Assembly: GCA_037143335.1 (NCBI GenBank)
Contig: JBAWZA010000015.1
Coordinates: 18,246-82,245, forward strand
Length of the DNA stretch: 64,000 nt
DNA from: PALSA-1296 sp037143335
GTDB taxonomy: Bacteria > Bacteroidota > Ignavibacteria > Palsa-1295
Direction: 5' to 3'
Under the pieces are notes generated by a model. That model was not told where the DNA came from and made no database searches. It was given only the letters and a program-made list of their open reading frames with translations. Both the position numbers and the translations under genes were made by a program. This document shows, one piece after another, positions 24,842 through 34,572 of this stretch; position 1 is the stretch's first letter, and each line of letters starts with the position of its first letter.

Positions 24842-25367
24842 TGTAGCGTTCGATTACGGTCTCGACCACGCCGGTTGTTGAACGTCCTTCCAGAAATCGG
24901 ATCGTCAGTACCTTGCCACCGTTTGCCTCGACAATATCTTTGCCGACTACTTTTGATACATCCCAATCAGCGCCCTTGACGAGAATGTCAGGAATGAGAA
25001 ATTCAATAAGCGAAAGCGGAGTGTCATCATCGAAGATGACTACGCAATCGGTGGACTTGAGCGATGCAAGGATATGAGCACGGTCAGATTCATTTTGGAG
25101 AGGACGCTTCTCGCCCTTTAGTCTTCGTACCGAAGCATCGGCATTGCAGCCAATGATAAGTGCATCACCGAGGTTGCGCGCTTCTTTGAGGTATGCGACG
25201 TGACCGTGGTGGAGAATATCAAAAACGCCGTTTGTGAATACTAATTTTCTTCCTTCTTCGCGTAATGAGTTGCGCCACGCGGCAAGCTGAGTACGCTCGT
25301 GCTCGTTGCGGAAAGAAAAGATCGGGGAAAACGTAATTTGTTGTGACATCTTCGTGTTAGAACTCAT
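24831..25367 (-). CDS. rfaE2: D-glycero-beta-D-manno-heptose 1-phosphate adenylyltransferase
   Basis: A nucleotidyltransferase of the cytidylyltransferase superfamily that makes ADP-heptose for the lipopolysaccharide inner core, as a stand-alone version of the HldE C-terminal domain. Key motifs are VFTNGVFDILHHGHVAYL (nucleotide-binding T/HxGH), LKGEKRPLQNESDRA and the C-terminal GRSTTGVVETV. I chose 25367 as start (178 residues); the ATG at 25349 is an alternative, and longer frames run into the divergent rlmN. Its presence suggests heptose-containing LPS. Confidence 0.92.
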   Translation of the reverse strand: MSSNTKMSQQITFSPIFSFRNEHERTQLAAWRNSLREEGRKLVFTNGVFDILHHGHVAYLKEARNLGDALIIGCNADASVRRLKGEKRPLQNESDRAHILASLKSTDCVVIFDDDTPLSLIEFLIPDILVKGADWDVSKVVGKDIVEANGGKVLTIRFLEGRSTTGVVETVIERYTNP

Positions 25368-25387
25368 ACAACGGAAAATCAGAAAAA

Positions 25388-26503
25388 ATGAATCGCTCAG
25401 GGGCAAATAATCCAAACAATCTATTCGGTCTTACGAAGCCGGAAATTCTCGCTCAACTAAAAAAACACTTGGGCGATGTTCCTGCCTACCGCGCCGATCA
25501 GGTCTATCGGTGGCTCTATGCCAAGCGTGTAAAGAATTATTCTGAGATGACTCAGCTTCCAACAGAGCTACGTGAGAAACTGGATGCACAATTCTCAATA
25601 GGCTCACTGAAACTCTCGCACCAATCAACGAGCACCGACGGCACGATTAAATTTCTCTTCGAGCTTTGGGACGGACTGCAAATAGAATCGGTTCTCATCC
25701 CCAGTGAAATGCGCGATGCGCAAGGCGAAGCACGCAGAAAAACCTTGTGTCTATCCACACAAGTTGGTTGCCCACTCGATTGTAAATTTTGTGCGACAGC
25801 TTCGATGAAGTTAAAACGCAATCTCACGACATCAGAAATAATTTTACAATTATTTGAGGTCGAGCGCCTGACCGGTGAAGAAATCACCAACACCGTTTTT
25901 ATGGGAATGGGAGAGCCTCTGCTCAATTACGATAATGTCGTCCGTTCTTTGCGTATCATGACAGATTCGGAGCTTGAGATACTTGGCGCAAAGCGAATCA
26001 CCGTTTCGACGAGTGGCTTACCGGATGAGATCAGGAAATTTGCGCACGAAGGATTAGGCGTGAAGCTCGCACTCAGTCTGCATGCAACTACGGACTTGCT
26101 TCGTTCGCAACTCATGCCAATTAACCGTGCCCATCCGATTAAAGATTTGCTCTCGGCGATGGATGAATTTTATAAAGTCACAGGCATACCGATCACCTAT
26201 GAGTACATTCTGTTTGAAGGCTTGAACGATACAGAGGCAGACGCACGGCGTTTAGCAAAAATTGCTCGACGACTTCCGAGTAAGGTGAACGTGATTCCGT
26301 TTCACAAAATTGATTTCACGCATCCGCAAGGATTAGGAGCGGAGCTGCATCCTGCCAGCGAGGAGGCATTCACACGTTTTAATGCCACACTCAAATCCGA
26401 AGGAGTGCATGTGATGGTGCGTTCAAGCTCAGGCGAAGATATCGAAGCTGCGTGCGGACAGTTAGCGATAACGAAGCAACCAATCCAAGTCAGCATTCCT
26501 TAA
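25388..26503 (+). CDS. rlmN: 23S rRNA (adenine-2503-C2)-methyltransferase / tRNA m2A37
   Basis: Radical SAM methyltransferase acting on A2503 of 23S rRNA, and on A37 of some tRNAs. At 371 residues it has normal length. The radical SAM cluster ligands are Cys128, Cys132 and Cys135 (GCPLDCKFCATA), and the catalytic C-terminal Cys356 lies in EAACGQLA. NTVFMGMGEPLLN and KLALSLHATTD are diagnostic blocks. It is divergent from rfaE2 with ~20 bases between starts and is followed 3 bases later by glcE. Confidence 0.97.
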   Translation: MNRSGANNPNNLFGLTKPEILAQLKKHLGDVPAYRADQVYRWLYAKRVKNYSEMTQLPTELREKLDAQFSIGSLKLSHQSTSTDGTIKFLFELWDGLQIESVLIPSEMRDAQGEARRKTLCLSTQVGCPLDCKFCATASMKLKRNLTTSEIILQLFEVERLTGEEITNTVFMGMGEPLLNYDNVVRSLRIMTDSELEILGAKRITVSTSGLPDEIRKFAHEGLGVKLALSLHATTDLLRSQLMPINRAHPIKDLLSAMDEFYKVTGIPITYEYILFEGLNDTEADARRLAKIARRLPSKVNVIPFHKIDFTHPQGLGAELHPASEEAFTRFNATLKSEGVHVMVRSSSGEDIEAACGQLAITKQPIQVSIP

Positions 26504-26506
26504 CAA

Positions 26507-27313
26507 GTGCCATTTTTTCCAACATCAAATGCTGATGTAGCAGAATTTCTCTCGATGCGAGCGAAGTCCGCATTGCATATCAGTGGCAATGAGCACGAAC
26601 ATGCGAATGCCGAGACTCTTTCGGTTGCTCGGATGAATTCCGTTTCGCTTTATGAACCCGAAGAAATGATTATTTCGGTTCAATCTGGAATTTTGTTGGA
26701 AGAATTAGATGCTGTACTTCGAGAAAAAAAGCAATGGCTTCCGATGCTCCAACCAAATGAGACTCACTCCCGAACTCTTGGAGGTGCAGTCGCAACGGAT
26801 ATGTATCATCCGCGTTCGCGGGCATCGGGAATGCTGCGAACTGCGATCTTGGGCGGGACATTCGCAAGTACCGATGGAGTAGTGTTTAAGAGTGGTTCAC
26901 GTGTCGTAAAATCAGTTGCGGGATACGATATTCACCGAGCGTTCTGCGGTTCGCAAGGGTTATTCGGAGTGATTCTTGAAATTACATTCAAGGTACAACC
27001 GCTTCCGGAAAAGTTTTATCGCTTTCTTGCTCCACTACAGATCCGAGAGAAAATCTTATCAATGCACCCAACGTGTCTGGAAGAATTGGATGGCAAACTC
27101 CTCGTCGAGCTTGCTGGCTTCGATGAAGATATTCGCGAAGATATGAAATTACTTTCTAAACTCAACCTTATCGAACTTGATTCGGATGCGTGGAGCGAGT
27201 GTGTGAAGAAGGTCATCCGTGCAAAAAATAATTTATCTAAGCTATCGCCTGATGTTGAGGAATTGCTTGCTTCTGTTCGCCGTACATTTGATCCAGAAGG
27301 AGTTTTAGTTTGA
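26507..27313 (+). CDS. glcE: Glycolate oxidase FAD-binding subunit GlcE-like
   Basis: A 268-residue FAD_binding_4-type protein, starting at a GTG 3 bases after rlmN. Visible are IISVQSGILLEELDAVL, NETHSRTLGGAVATD (flavin contact loop) and VKSVAGYDIHRAFCGSQGLFGVILEITFKV. It is short, as GlcE proteins are, and lacks the C-terminal substrate cap. Its TGA overlaps the next gene's ATG (TGATG), so it is translationally coupled to the Fe-S subunit. It is probably part of a membrane-associated (S)-2-hydroxy-acid (glycolate or lactate) dehydrogenase. Confidence 0.85.
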   Translation: MPFFPTSNADVAEFLSMRAKSALHISGNEHEHANAETLSVARMNSVSLYEPEEMIISVQSGILLEELDAVLREKKQWLPMLQPNETHSRTLGGAVATDMYHPRSRASGMLRTAILGGTFASTDGVVFKSGSRVVKSVAGYDIHRAFCGSQGLFGVILEITFKVQPLPEKFYRFLAPLQIREKILSMHPTCLEELDGKLLVELAGFDEDIREDMKLLSKLNLIELDSDAWSECVKKVIRAKNNLSKLSPDVEELLASVRRTFDPEGVLV

Positions 27314-28605
27314 TGGCAGAGTTAGACAAAGTTCAGTTCGCCGATAGGACGCAGCTGTTGCAAGCATGTATCCATTGCGGCCTGTGTCTAGAGCAGTGCC
27401 CGACCTATCTTGTTTCGGGCGAAGAAATGTCAAGTCCCCGTGGAAGAATTCATCTAATGAAGGCTGTGGAAGATGGCAGCATTGATCCTCAAGATGAAAT
27501 TTTTCAGAAGCATGAAGCGTCATGTCTTGTCTGTAGGTCATGCGAAACCGCTTGTCCATCTGGTGTGCAGTTCGGTGTGTTGATGGAACAAACGAGAGAG
27601 ATCATCAACGAACAAACCAAACCTCACTGGTTCCGAAAATTTATTTATACCAAGCTCATCGGCTCTAGAAGCATTGCAGTGATGATGCAATTCATGCTAT
27701 TACTTTTTTCAAAGGCAAGATTCGTCCGACTGCTCACCGAAACATTTGACTTGAAGAAATCTCCTCTCAAACGTTTTGCTGCCTCACTTGAATTATTGCC
27801 GGAGAATGTGCCCTTTCCGAGTAAACGCCTACTGATTTACCGTACCCAACAAGCACGACGCGGGTCGGTTGGAATGCTCATTGGTTGTATCGGGGATCAA
27901 TTTAGTTCGTCAGTGAACGACGCGACAATCAATGTATTGAATCGCTTGGGATATGACGTTCATACCATCCCACAGATTAGTTGTTGCGGTGCGCTTGCTT
28001 CGCATTCTGGTTTCGGGGATCATGCCAGAGAGCTTGCGCTGAGTGCAATTTCTGCTATTGAATCCGCTGACATCGAATACTTCATAACGAACATCGCAGG
28101 ATGTGGTGCGATGATGAAAGATTATGAAAAACTTTTCTCCGGCACACCAGACCTTTCCAGAGCACAACGGGTGAGGGGTAAGATGCGCGATATATCCGAA
28201 TTCCTGTTGGAGTTTCACCATGATGATATTCGCAACCTGAATATCAGATTTGAGGAGAAAACATCCATCGGCTACCATGCACCGTGTCATCTCTATCACG
28301 GACAACAAATTACGGATGCACCTCGTGAACTGTTGAGTCTCATAAAGAATGCCGAGGTATTTGCGCTTGAAGAAAATACCATTTGCTGCGGGAGTGCGGG
28401 GACCTATAACATCGAGCATCCCGAAATGGCGGATGCACTATTAGATCGGAAGATGGAAATTATTAAAACACAGAATCCGAACGTTGTCGCAACCGCAAAT
28501 GCAGGATGCTTAATGCAATTGCAAAAAGGTTTGCGTCAACAGAATTCGGAAGTAAAGGTCAGACATGCGATCGAGATTCTCCAAGAATCTATGTCGCGCA
28601 AGTAA
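27313..28605 (+). CDS. glcF: Glycolate oxidase iron-sulfur subunit GlcF
   Basis: A 430-residue protein with two N-terminal 4Fe-4S motifs (CIHCGLCLEQCP and CLVCRSCETACP) and two C-terminal cysteine-rich CCG modules (QISCCGALASHSG and EENTICCGSAGTYN). This is the electron-transfer subunit of glycolate/D-lactate-type dehydrogenases, passing electrons from the flavin subunits to quinone. I use the ATG at 27313, which overlaps the glcE stop. The likely catalytic partner glcD is 15 kb away at 43516-44928. Confidence 0.92.
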   Translation: MAELDKVQFADRTQLLQACIHCGLCLEQCPTYLVSGEEMSSPRGRIHLMKAVEDGSIDPQDEIFQKHEASCLVCRSCETACPSGVQFGVLMEQTREIINEQTKPHWFRKFIYTKLIGSRSIAVMMQFMLLLFSKARFVRLLTETFDLKKSPLKRFAASLELLPENVPFPSKRLLIYRTQQARRGSVGMLIGCIGDQFSSSVNDATINVLNRLGYDVHTIPQISCCGALASHSGFGDHARELALSAISAIESADIEYFITNIAGCGAMMKDYEKLFSGTPDLSRAQRVRGKMRDISEFLLEFHHDDIRNLNIRFEEKTSIGYHAPCHLYHGQQITDAPRELLSLIKNAEVFALEENTICCGSAGTYNIEHPEMADALLDRKMEIIKTQNPNVVATANAGCLMQLQKGLRQQNSEVKVRHAIEILQESMSRK

Positions 28606-28663
28606 TTGTTCATACACCTTCTAATAACAACTTTGTTTTTGCTACGGTAACGTAAATTATTTT

Positions 28664-29332
28664 ATGATCAAGGCAGTCGTATTCGATCTCGATAATACTC
28701 TCGTTGACTTCATGTCAATGAAGAAGCGCGCAGTTGATGCCGCTATTGATGCGATGGTTGATGCGGGACTCGAACTGCAACCACAGGAAATTCGTGAGCG
28801 CATTGATGCGATCTACAAGGAGCGCGGCATTGAGTATCAGCAGGTATTCGATGATCTCATCTATAACATCTTCCAAAAAATTGATCATCGCGTACTTGCT
28901 TCTGGTATCATCGCTTATCGCAGAGCCAGAGAAGCCGCACTTAAACCGTATCCGCACGTTACAGCAACGCTGATGCAGTTGATACGCAGAGGCGTGAAGC
29001 TTGCAATCTTAACAGACGCGCCAAGTCGCGAAGCCTGGCTGAGATTATGCTATATTAATTTTCACCACTTCTTTGATGTTGCCGTTACGTTCGATGATAC
29101 TGGTGAGCGTAAGCCTTCGGAAAAACCATTTCGGATGGCACTTGCAAAACTTGGCGTTGCACCGGACGAAGCATTGATGGTGGGCGATTGGCCTGAACGT
29201 GATATTGTCGGAGCGAAAGCCGTAGGCATGAAGACGGCTTTTGCACTGTACGGAAATGTCACGGGAACGAGCGAACACGATGCCGATTATCAATTGAATG
29301 ATATTTCCGATCTGCTCAACATCATTCCGTAA
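28664..29332 (+). CDS. HAD-superfamily hydrolase
   Basis: A 222-residue phosphatase-type protein: motif I DLDNTL (nucleophile Asp8, acid Asp10), motif II LTDAPSR, motif III Lys in GERKPSEKPF and motif IV GDWPERDIVGAKAVGM. The helical cap inserted after motif I is of the C1 type seen in phosphoglycolate phosphatase and pyrimidine nucleotidase relatives. The position just after glcEF makes 2-phosphoglycolate an attractive substrate, but this is inference only. Confidence 0.85.
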   Translation: MIKAVVFDLDNTLVDFMSMKKRAVDAAIDAMVDAGLELQPQEIRERIDAIYKERGIEYQQVFDDLIYNIFQKIDHRVLASGIIAYRRAREAALKPYPHVTATLMQLIRRGVKLAILTDAPSREAWLRLCYINFHHFFDVAVTFDDTGERKPSEKPFRMALAKLGVAPDEALMVGDWPERDIVGAKAVGMKTAFALYGNVTGTSEHDADYQLNDISDLLNIIP

Positions 29333-29338
29333 TCTGGT

Positions 29339-29911
29339 ATGAGTGACCATATCGAAGATAAGCACTTTGATCGGATTGATTTCGCCACAGAGCCACTCGC
29401 GGGTGAATCATTCGAAGCATGCACCTTTACAGGTTGTGATTTTACTGAAGTTCGATTAGATGAGCGTGTGTTCATTGATACAACATTCACCAATTGCAAC
29501 CTGAGTAATGCGAAGGTGGGTGGCTCTGGGTTTCGGGATGTATTTTTTGATCGGTGCAAACTTATCGGCGTTGATTTCAGCTCCGCCAATGATACAATCA
29601 TTTCATTTCGATTTACTGATTGCATTTTAGATTACGTTTCGTTTGCTCGGTTGCCACTCAAGAAAACGGAGTTCGTCAACTGTTCGCTTATCCGCGCTTT
29701 CTTTGATGATGCCGATCTCTCGTCTTCGAAGTTTGATAATTGCAATCTCGAAAATGCAGTCTTCGGCAAGACAAATCTGGAGAAAACTGATCTCTCGACA
29801 TCCTATAATTACACAATAGACCCATCGAATAACAGAATCAAGAAAGCGAAGTTTTCAATAAACGGACTTCCAGGTTTGTTATCGGAGTATGATATCACCA
29901 TCGTTGCATAG
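29339..29911 (+). CDS. Pentapeptide-repeat protein
   Basis: A 190-residue protein built mainly of A(D/N)LXX-type pentapeptides (FEACTFTGCDFTEV, NCNLSNAKVGGSG, DADLSSSKFDNCNLENAVFG), which fold as a right-handed quadrilateral beta helix. Some relatives (Qnr, MfpA) mimic DNA and protect gyrase, but most have no known role. No signal peptide is present, so it is cytoplasmic. It lies 6 bases after the HAD gene and 5 before the acyl-CoA synthetase. Confidence 0.88.
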   Translation: MSDHIEDKHFDRIDFATEPLAGESFEACTFTGCDFTEVRLDERVFIDTTFTNCNLSNAKVGGSGFRDVFFDRCKLIGVDFSSANDTIISFRFTDCILDYVSFARLPLKKTEFVNCSLIRAFFDDADLSSSKFDNCNLENAVFGKTNLEKTDLSTSYNYTIDPSNNRIKKAKFSINGLPGLLSEYDITIVA

Positions 29912-29916
29912 TTTGT

Positions 29917-31614
29917 ATGCTCTCTCGCGAAATACAAGATAAAATAGCTCACGCAAGAACAATTTCTGAACCTACCTCAGGTGCAGGCTATGTTGGGTTT
30001 GAAAATATCGGCGAGTTGATGTTCAAGCGTGCACGTGAGTTCGATACGAAGCCCTTTCTCATCTACTACGATCAAACTGGCAATCGGCGCGAGGACAATT
30101 ACAAAGATTTTTTTATGCTCGCCTCCATGTGCGCTTCGATGATGCGCGCATTCGGAATCAAGCGCGGAGATCGTATCGCAACCATTTCACACAACCATGC
30201 CGACACGGTTATTCACTACTTCGCCGCATGGCTGATGGGAGTATGTGTCGTGCCGGTAAGTGTTTCGGAAGATGATCATCGCATCAAATACATACTTGAA
30301 AATAGCGGAGCAAAGCTCGTCTTCCTCCGAAAAGATTATCGTGATAGAGTTACACCCATCCTCTCCGAGCTTGCAACTACGCCAACTGTTATTGTATGCG
30401 GCGAGCCTGAGTCGAGTGAATCAGTGCTGTGGTTCGATGATGAACTTGCAAAGGCTGGCTCCATCTTTGCTTCGAATGATGCTATCACCAAAGATGACGA
30501 GGCGTTGATTGTCTATACAAGCGGCACGACAGGCAATCCCAAGGGTGTTGTACTCACGCAGTATAACTTGCTCGTTGATGCAAAAGGAATTTCGGAATGG
30601 CACGGCATCACTAATTCGCAGAGGATGATGTGTGTGCTTCCGATTCATCATGTCAATGGCACAATCGTGACTCTCGTGACTCCAATGTTCGCTGGCGGGA
30701 GTATCGTCCTCAACCAAAAATTTCAATCCGAGCATTTCTTTGAAAGAATTGAAGCTGAGAATGTGAATGTCGTAAGCGTTGTGCCAACGTTATTGGCATT
30801 TTTATTAGAGTATTATAAATCCAATGAGCATTCATTCAGCAAACCGAAATCACTTCGCCATATCATCTGCGGCGCAGGTCCACTCACGGTAGAGCTTGGC
30901 GAACAATTTGAAGAACGATTCGGCATTCGGATTGTACATGGATACGGTTTATCTGAGACGACATGTTACTCATGCTATTTGCCGACTTCGTTAAGTGATT
31001 CAGAGCATTCGCATTGGATGCGCGATTTCGGATTCCCATCCATTGGCTGCGCCCTACCACAAAATGACATGATAATTGCCGATGAGCAAGGTAACGAGGT
31101 CGCACAATCCGAAAAAGGAGAAATTGCGATTCGTGGATACAATGTCATGAAATATTATTATGATAACGACGAAGCGAATGAAAAAACTTTTTCCTACGGC
31201 TGGTTTCGCTCTGGCGACGAAGGATTCTATGAACTTGATGCGAATGAAAATAAATATTTCTTCATCACAGGCAGACTAAAGGAGTTAATCATCCGTGGTG
31301 GCGTAAATCTTTCACCGCTCGAAATTGATGAAGTCATCGCTCGGTGCCCAGGTGTAAAAGCCGGAATCGCAGTCGGCTTCGAGAATGATTTTTATGGCGA
31401 AGAAGTAGGAGCACTCGTACAAAAGCTACCTAACACGGAGATAACGGAGCATGATGTACTTTCATTTTGTAAAGAACACCTACCATTTGCTAAGGTGCCG
31501 AAAGTTGTAGTTTTTGGAGATGAGATTCCCGTTACTTCAACAGGGAAATATCAACGTAATAAATGCAAACCGCTATTTGCTAAGTGGCGCGATGTGCAGT
31601 TCAGAAAAAAATAA
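29917..31614 (+). CDS. AMP-dependent acyl-CoA synthetase/ligase
   Basis: A 565-residue member of the ANL superfamily that activates a carboxylic acid as acyl-adenylate and then usually transfers it to CoA. The P-loop-like motif YTSGTTGNPKGVVLT, GYGLSETTC, the hinge block GWFRSGDEGFYELD, ITGRLKELIIRGGVNLSPLEIDE and the C-terminal catalytic Lys in TSTGKYQRNK are all present, so it should be active. The acid substrate is unclear; length and motifs fit medium/long-chain acids. It shares a strand and tight spacing with the pentapeptide and HAD genes. Confidence 0.88.
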   Translation: MLSREIQDKIAHARTISEPTSGAGYVGFENIGELMFKRAREFDTKPFLIYYDQTGNRREDNYKDFFMLASMCASMMRAFGIKRGDRIATISHNHADTVIHYFAAWLMGVCVVPVSVSEDDHRIKYILENSGAKLVFLRKDYRDRVTPILSELATTPTVIVCGEPESSESVLWFDDELAKAGSIFASNDAITKDDEALIVYTSGTTGNPKGVVLTQYNLLVDAKGISEWHGITNSQRMMCVLPIHHVNGTIVTLVTPMFAGGSIVLNQKFQSEHFFERIEAENVNVVSVVPTLLAFLLEYYKSNEHSFSKPKSLRHIICGAGPLTVELGEQFEERFGIRIVHGYGLSETTCYSCYLPTSLSDSEHSHWMRDFGFPSIGCALPQNDMIIADEQGNEVAQSEKGEIAIRGYNVMKYYYDNDEANEKTFSYGWFRSGDEGFYELDANENKYFFITGRLKELIIRGGVNLSPLEIDEVIARCPGVKAGIAVGFENDFYGEEVGALVQKLPNTEITEHDVLSFCKEHLPFAKVPKVVVFGDEIPVTSTGKYQRNKCKPLFAKWRDVQFRKK

Positions 31615-31638
31615 GCTATTGTATAACTTGAGTACGTT

Positions 31639-33729
31639 ATGAAAAAGGGATTTCGCATTACCAATCGTGAGATAAGCTGGTTGCAATTCAACGAGCGAGT
31701 ACTGCAAGAAGCACATGATGATCGCAATCCGCTCTATGAGCGGATAAAATTCTTGGCAATATATTCATCCAATCTCGATGAATTTTTCAGGGTGCGTGTC
31801 GCATCGCTTCGGAGTCTTCTCAATCTCAAGAAGGCAGAGCATAAAGATCTGGAGATTCAACCCGCATCACTCCTGAAGAAAATTCATCAGATCGTCACGG
31901 CGCAACAGGAAATGTTTGGCAAGATTTTTACAAAGCAAATCATTCCTGCTTTGCGAAAAAATAATATCTATCTTGTCGATGAAACCCAATTATCAGAAGA
32001 ACAAGCCGAGCAAGTTCGCCGATATTTCTCCGAAAAAGTGTTGCCCCTGCTCAAGCCTGTCTTTACGGCAAAAACTACCATTGACCCGTTCATAAATAAT
32101 CGAAGTTTATACTTTGCATTGAGTCTAATGCCTCGCGGTGAGGTAAAGATTAGTGAAGTAGCGCCGAAGGAGAGGAGTATTGAGTATTGCGTTCTGGAAA
32201 TTCCTTCAGCTGACCTTCCCCGATTTTTCTTACTCGATAAAAAAGGAAAAAATCAGTATATCATGTTTCTCGATGATGTTATTCGGTTATCACTCCGCCA
32301 ATATTTTGTTCGGCACGAAGTTTTAGGAGCCTACTCCTTTAAGATGACTCGCGATGCCGAGCTTCACATTGATGATGAGTTTGAAGGTGACTTACTCACA
32401 AAAATTCAAGAAGGTCTGGGGGCACGTAAAAAGGGTATGCCATCTCGGTTTCTTTATGATCCGACAATGCCACCAGATATGTTGAAGTATTTTTCGAAGT
32501 ACTTCAAATTGTCTGACGACGATCTTATCCGTGGCGGACGCTACCATAATTTCAGCGACTTCATGGGTTTTCCGAACCCAGGAATCACAGGTTTAGAGAA
32601 CAAGCCACAACCACCATTGCAACACCGTGACTTCGCCGAATCGCGTTCGCTCTTCCCAGTCATTGCGCAGAAGGATGTGTTATTGTTCTATCCGTATCAA
32701 ACATACGATTACGTTCTACAATTTATCAATCAAGCCGCGAAAGATCCCTCGGTTATTGCCATTAAGATTACGCTCTACAGAGTTGCTTCGAATTCCAAAG
32801 TCGTTGCTGCACTTAAAGAAGCGGCAAAGAATGGCAAAGAAGTAACTGCGTTTGTCGAGATCAAGGCACGCTTCGATGAAGAACAAAATTTATTTTGGGC
32901 TGGCGAACTCGAGCGATCAGGTGTAAAGGTACTCTACAGCTTTCCCGGACTTAAAGTCCATTGCAAACTCTGCATCGTTACTCGATTAGAGCGTGGTGAG
33001 AAAATGCGATACTGCTATCTTGCCTCTGGTAATTTCAATGAAAAAACTTCTACTATCTATTCCGACATCGCACTGTTCACCGCTGACTCACGCATCACAA
33101 AAGAGGTGAAAGAGGTTTTTCAAATATTGGGACGAAAGGAGCGACAGGCTGAGTTTGACCATATCTTAGTTGCGCCATTTACCATGCGCAAATTTTTTGA
33201 GAAGCGAATCGAGAAGGAAATAAAATTTGCTAAAGAAGGTAAACGTGCTGAAATAATAATCAAACTTAATAGCCTCGAAGATTCTGAAATGATCGAAAAG
33301 CTCTACGAGGCAAGTAATGCTGGAGTAAAAATTAAGATGGTGATCCGTGGCATCTGCTGTGCTATTCCCGGAGTGCCAGGGATGAGCGCGAATATCAGAG
33401 CCACAAGTATCGTTGATAGATACTTAGAACATGCTCGCATCTTTATTTTTCACAACGGTGGCAATGAACGATACTACGTGGCAAGTGCTGATTGGATGAC
33501 GAGAAACTTGAGCCATCGAATCGAGACAGGATTTCCGATATACGACGAGTCTCTTCAAAAGGAAATCAGGCAATTCATTGATATTGAGTTGAAAGATAAC
33601 GTGAAAGCAAGAACAATTGCAAAAGGACGAAATAATAAATACCGCAGAGTCGCTCAAGGTACCGAAAAAATTCAATCGCAAATTGATTTCTATAAATATC
33701 TTAAGACGAAGCACAAAACGAATGCATAG
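31639..33729 (+). CDS. ppk1: Polyphosphate kinase 1
   Basis: Makes long-chain inorganic polyphosphate from ATP. At 696 residues it has family length, with the N-terminal start ITNREISWLQFNERVLQEA, SSNLDEFFRVRVA and the two conserved histidines of the phospholipase-D-like catalytic domains: His441 (GLKVHCKLCIV, the autophosphorylated residue) and His598 (YLEHARIFIFHNGG). The stop overlaps the following PAP2 phosphatase gene by 8 bases, suggesting joint control of phosphate storage and envelope phosphate chemistry. Confidence 0.97.
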   Translation: MKKGFRITNREISWLQFNERVLQEAHDDRNPLYERIKFLAIYSSNLDEFFRVRVASLRSLLNLKKAEHKDLEIQPASLLKKIHQIVTAQQEMFGKIFTKQIIPALRKNNIYLVDETQLSEEQAEQVRRYFSEKVLPLLKPVFTAKTTIDPFINNRSLYFALSLMPRGEVKISEVAPKERSIEYCVLEIPSADLPRFFLLDKKGKNQYIMFLDDVIRLSLRQYFVRHEVLGAYSFKMTRDAELHIDDEFEGDLLTKIQEGLGARKKGMPSRFLYDPTMPPDMLKYFSKYFKLSDDDLIRGGRYHNFSDFMGFPNPGITGLENKPQPPLQHRDFAESRSLFPVIAQKDVLLFYPYQTYDYVLQFINQAAKDPSVIAIKITLYRVASNSKVVAALKEAAKNGKEVTAFVEIKARFDEEQNLFWAGELERSGVKVLYSFPGLKVHCKLCIVTRLERGEKMRYCYLASGNFNEKTSTIYSDIALFTADSRITKEVKEVFQILGRKERQAEFDHILVAPFTMRKFFEKRIEKEIKFAKEGKRAEIIIKLNSLEDSEMIEKLYEASNAGVKIKMVIRGICCAIPGVPGMSANIRATSIVDRYLEHARIFIFHNGGNERYYVASADWMTRNLSHRIETGFPIYDESLQKEIRQFIDIELKDNVKARTIAKGRNNKYRRVAQGTEKIQSQIDFYKYLKTKHKTNA

Positions 33730-34570
33730 TTTTTCTCGACTCATCAAGCCTTCTCTTCTTGTCATAGTTCTGCTGTGCTCCGTACACACTTCTTATGCAA
33801 GTGATACTACTTCAATCAAGCGCTCGTTTTTTCAGACTATCGGAGACGACGTACTTATCTTTGGTGAAGACCTTGGCGCGTATGTCACTGCTCCGCTTCA
33901 TTACACTGCGACAAATTGGGGACAAGCCGCATCTATTCTCGGGACTACCACACTTCTGATGGGAGCTGATCCCTGGGGCAGGGAGCAAGCACAAGCCGCA
34001 TCGCATTCATCTGGATTTCAATCTTACATGACTGCAAGCCGGCAATACGGAGAGTTAGTAATTGCAGGAGGCTTGAGCGGTGCGACTTATTTAGGGGGTC
34101 TCTGTTTCAATGAACGCTCACTTCGCCTTACAGGTAGAGAGTTGATTGAAGGTTTAGCGTATGCCGGAGTGACGACAACAATTCTGAAAATCATTATCGG
34201 AAGGTCACGACCATTCACGGGTGATGGCGCGTATTCATTCAAACCATTTCAAATCAGTGACAGTCGAAATTCACTTCCTTCAGGACATACAACGGTTGCA
34301 TTCACCGTCTCTTCGATTTTAGCCAGACGAATTAATAATCCAATTGCTACTGTTTTACTTTACTCGGCGGCGACATCAACGGCGTTCTCTCGGATGTACC
34401 ATGATAAGCATTGGCTGAGTGATACGTTCTTGGGAGCAGCTATCGGCACAACGGCTGGATTTTTTGTAACCGGAAGAGACTTTGAGCGCGACAACAATAC
34501 CGAGCCCAAATCGTCAAGCCTTGAGATCACTCCATACTTCGGAGGAATCGCAGCGCAATACCGATTCTAA
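33722..34570 (+). CDS. PAP2-family membrane phosphatase
   Basis: A 282-residue protein starting at 33722, where a signal peptide begins (MHSFSRLIKPSLLVIVLLCS). The frame is open upstream but only inside ppk1. The three acid phosphatase motifs are clear: KIIIGRSRPFTG, SLPSGHTTVAF and SRMYHDKHWLSDTFLGA. Relatives dephosphorylate undecaprenyl pyrophosphate, phosphatidate or lipid A. The signal peptide and a C-terminus that could form a short beta segment (ITPYFGGIAAQYRF) point to an envelope location. Confidence 0.88.
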   Translation: MHSFSRLIKPSLLVIVLLCSVHTSYASDTTSIKRSFFQTIGDDVLIFGEDLGAYVTAPLHYTATNWGQAASILGTTTLLMGADPWGREQAQAASHSSGFQSYMTASRQYGELVIAGGLSGATYLGGLCFNERSLRLTGRELIEGLAYAGVTTTILKIIIGRSRPFTGDGAYSFKPFQISDSRNSLPSGHTTVAFTVSSILARRINNPIATVLLYSAATSTAFSRMYHDKHWLSDTFLGAAIGTTAGFFVTGRDFERDNNTEPKSSSLEITPYFGGIAAQYRF

Positions 34571-34572
34571 TT

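Noticed and set aside
33617..33721. Upstream extension of the PAP2 phosphatase
   Set aside because: It lies wholly inside ppk1 and hides a clear signal peptide that begins at 33722.
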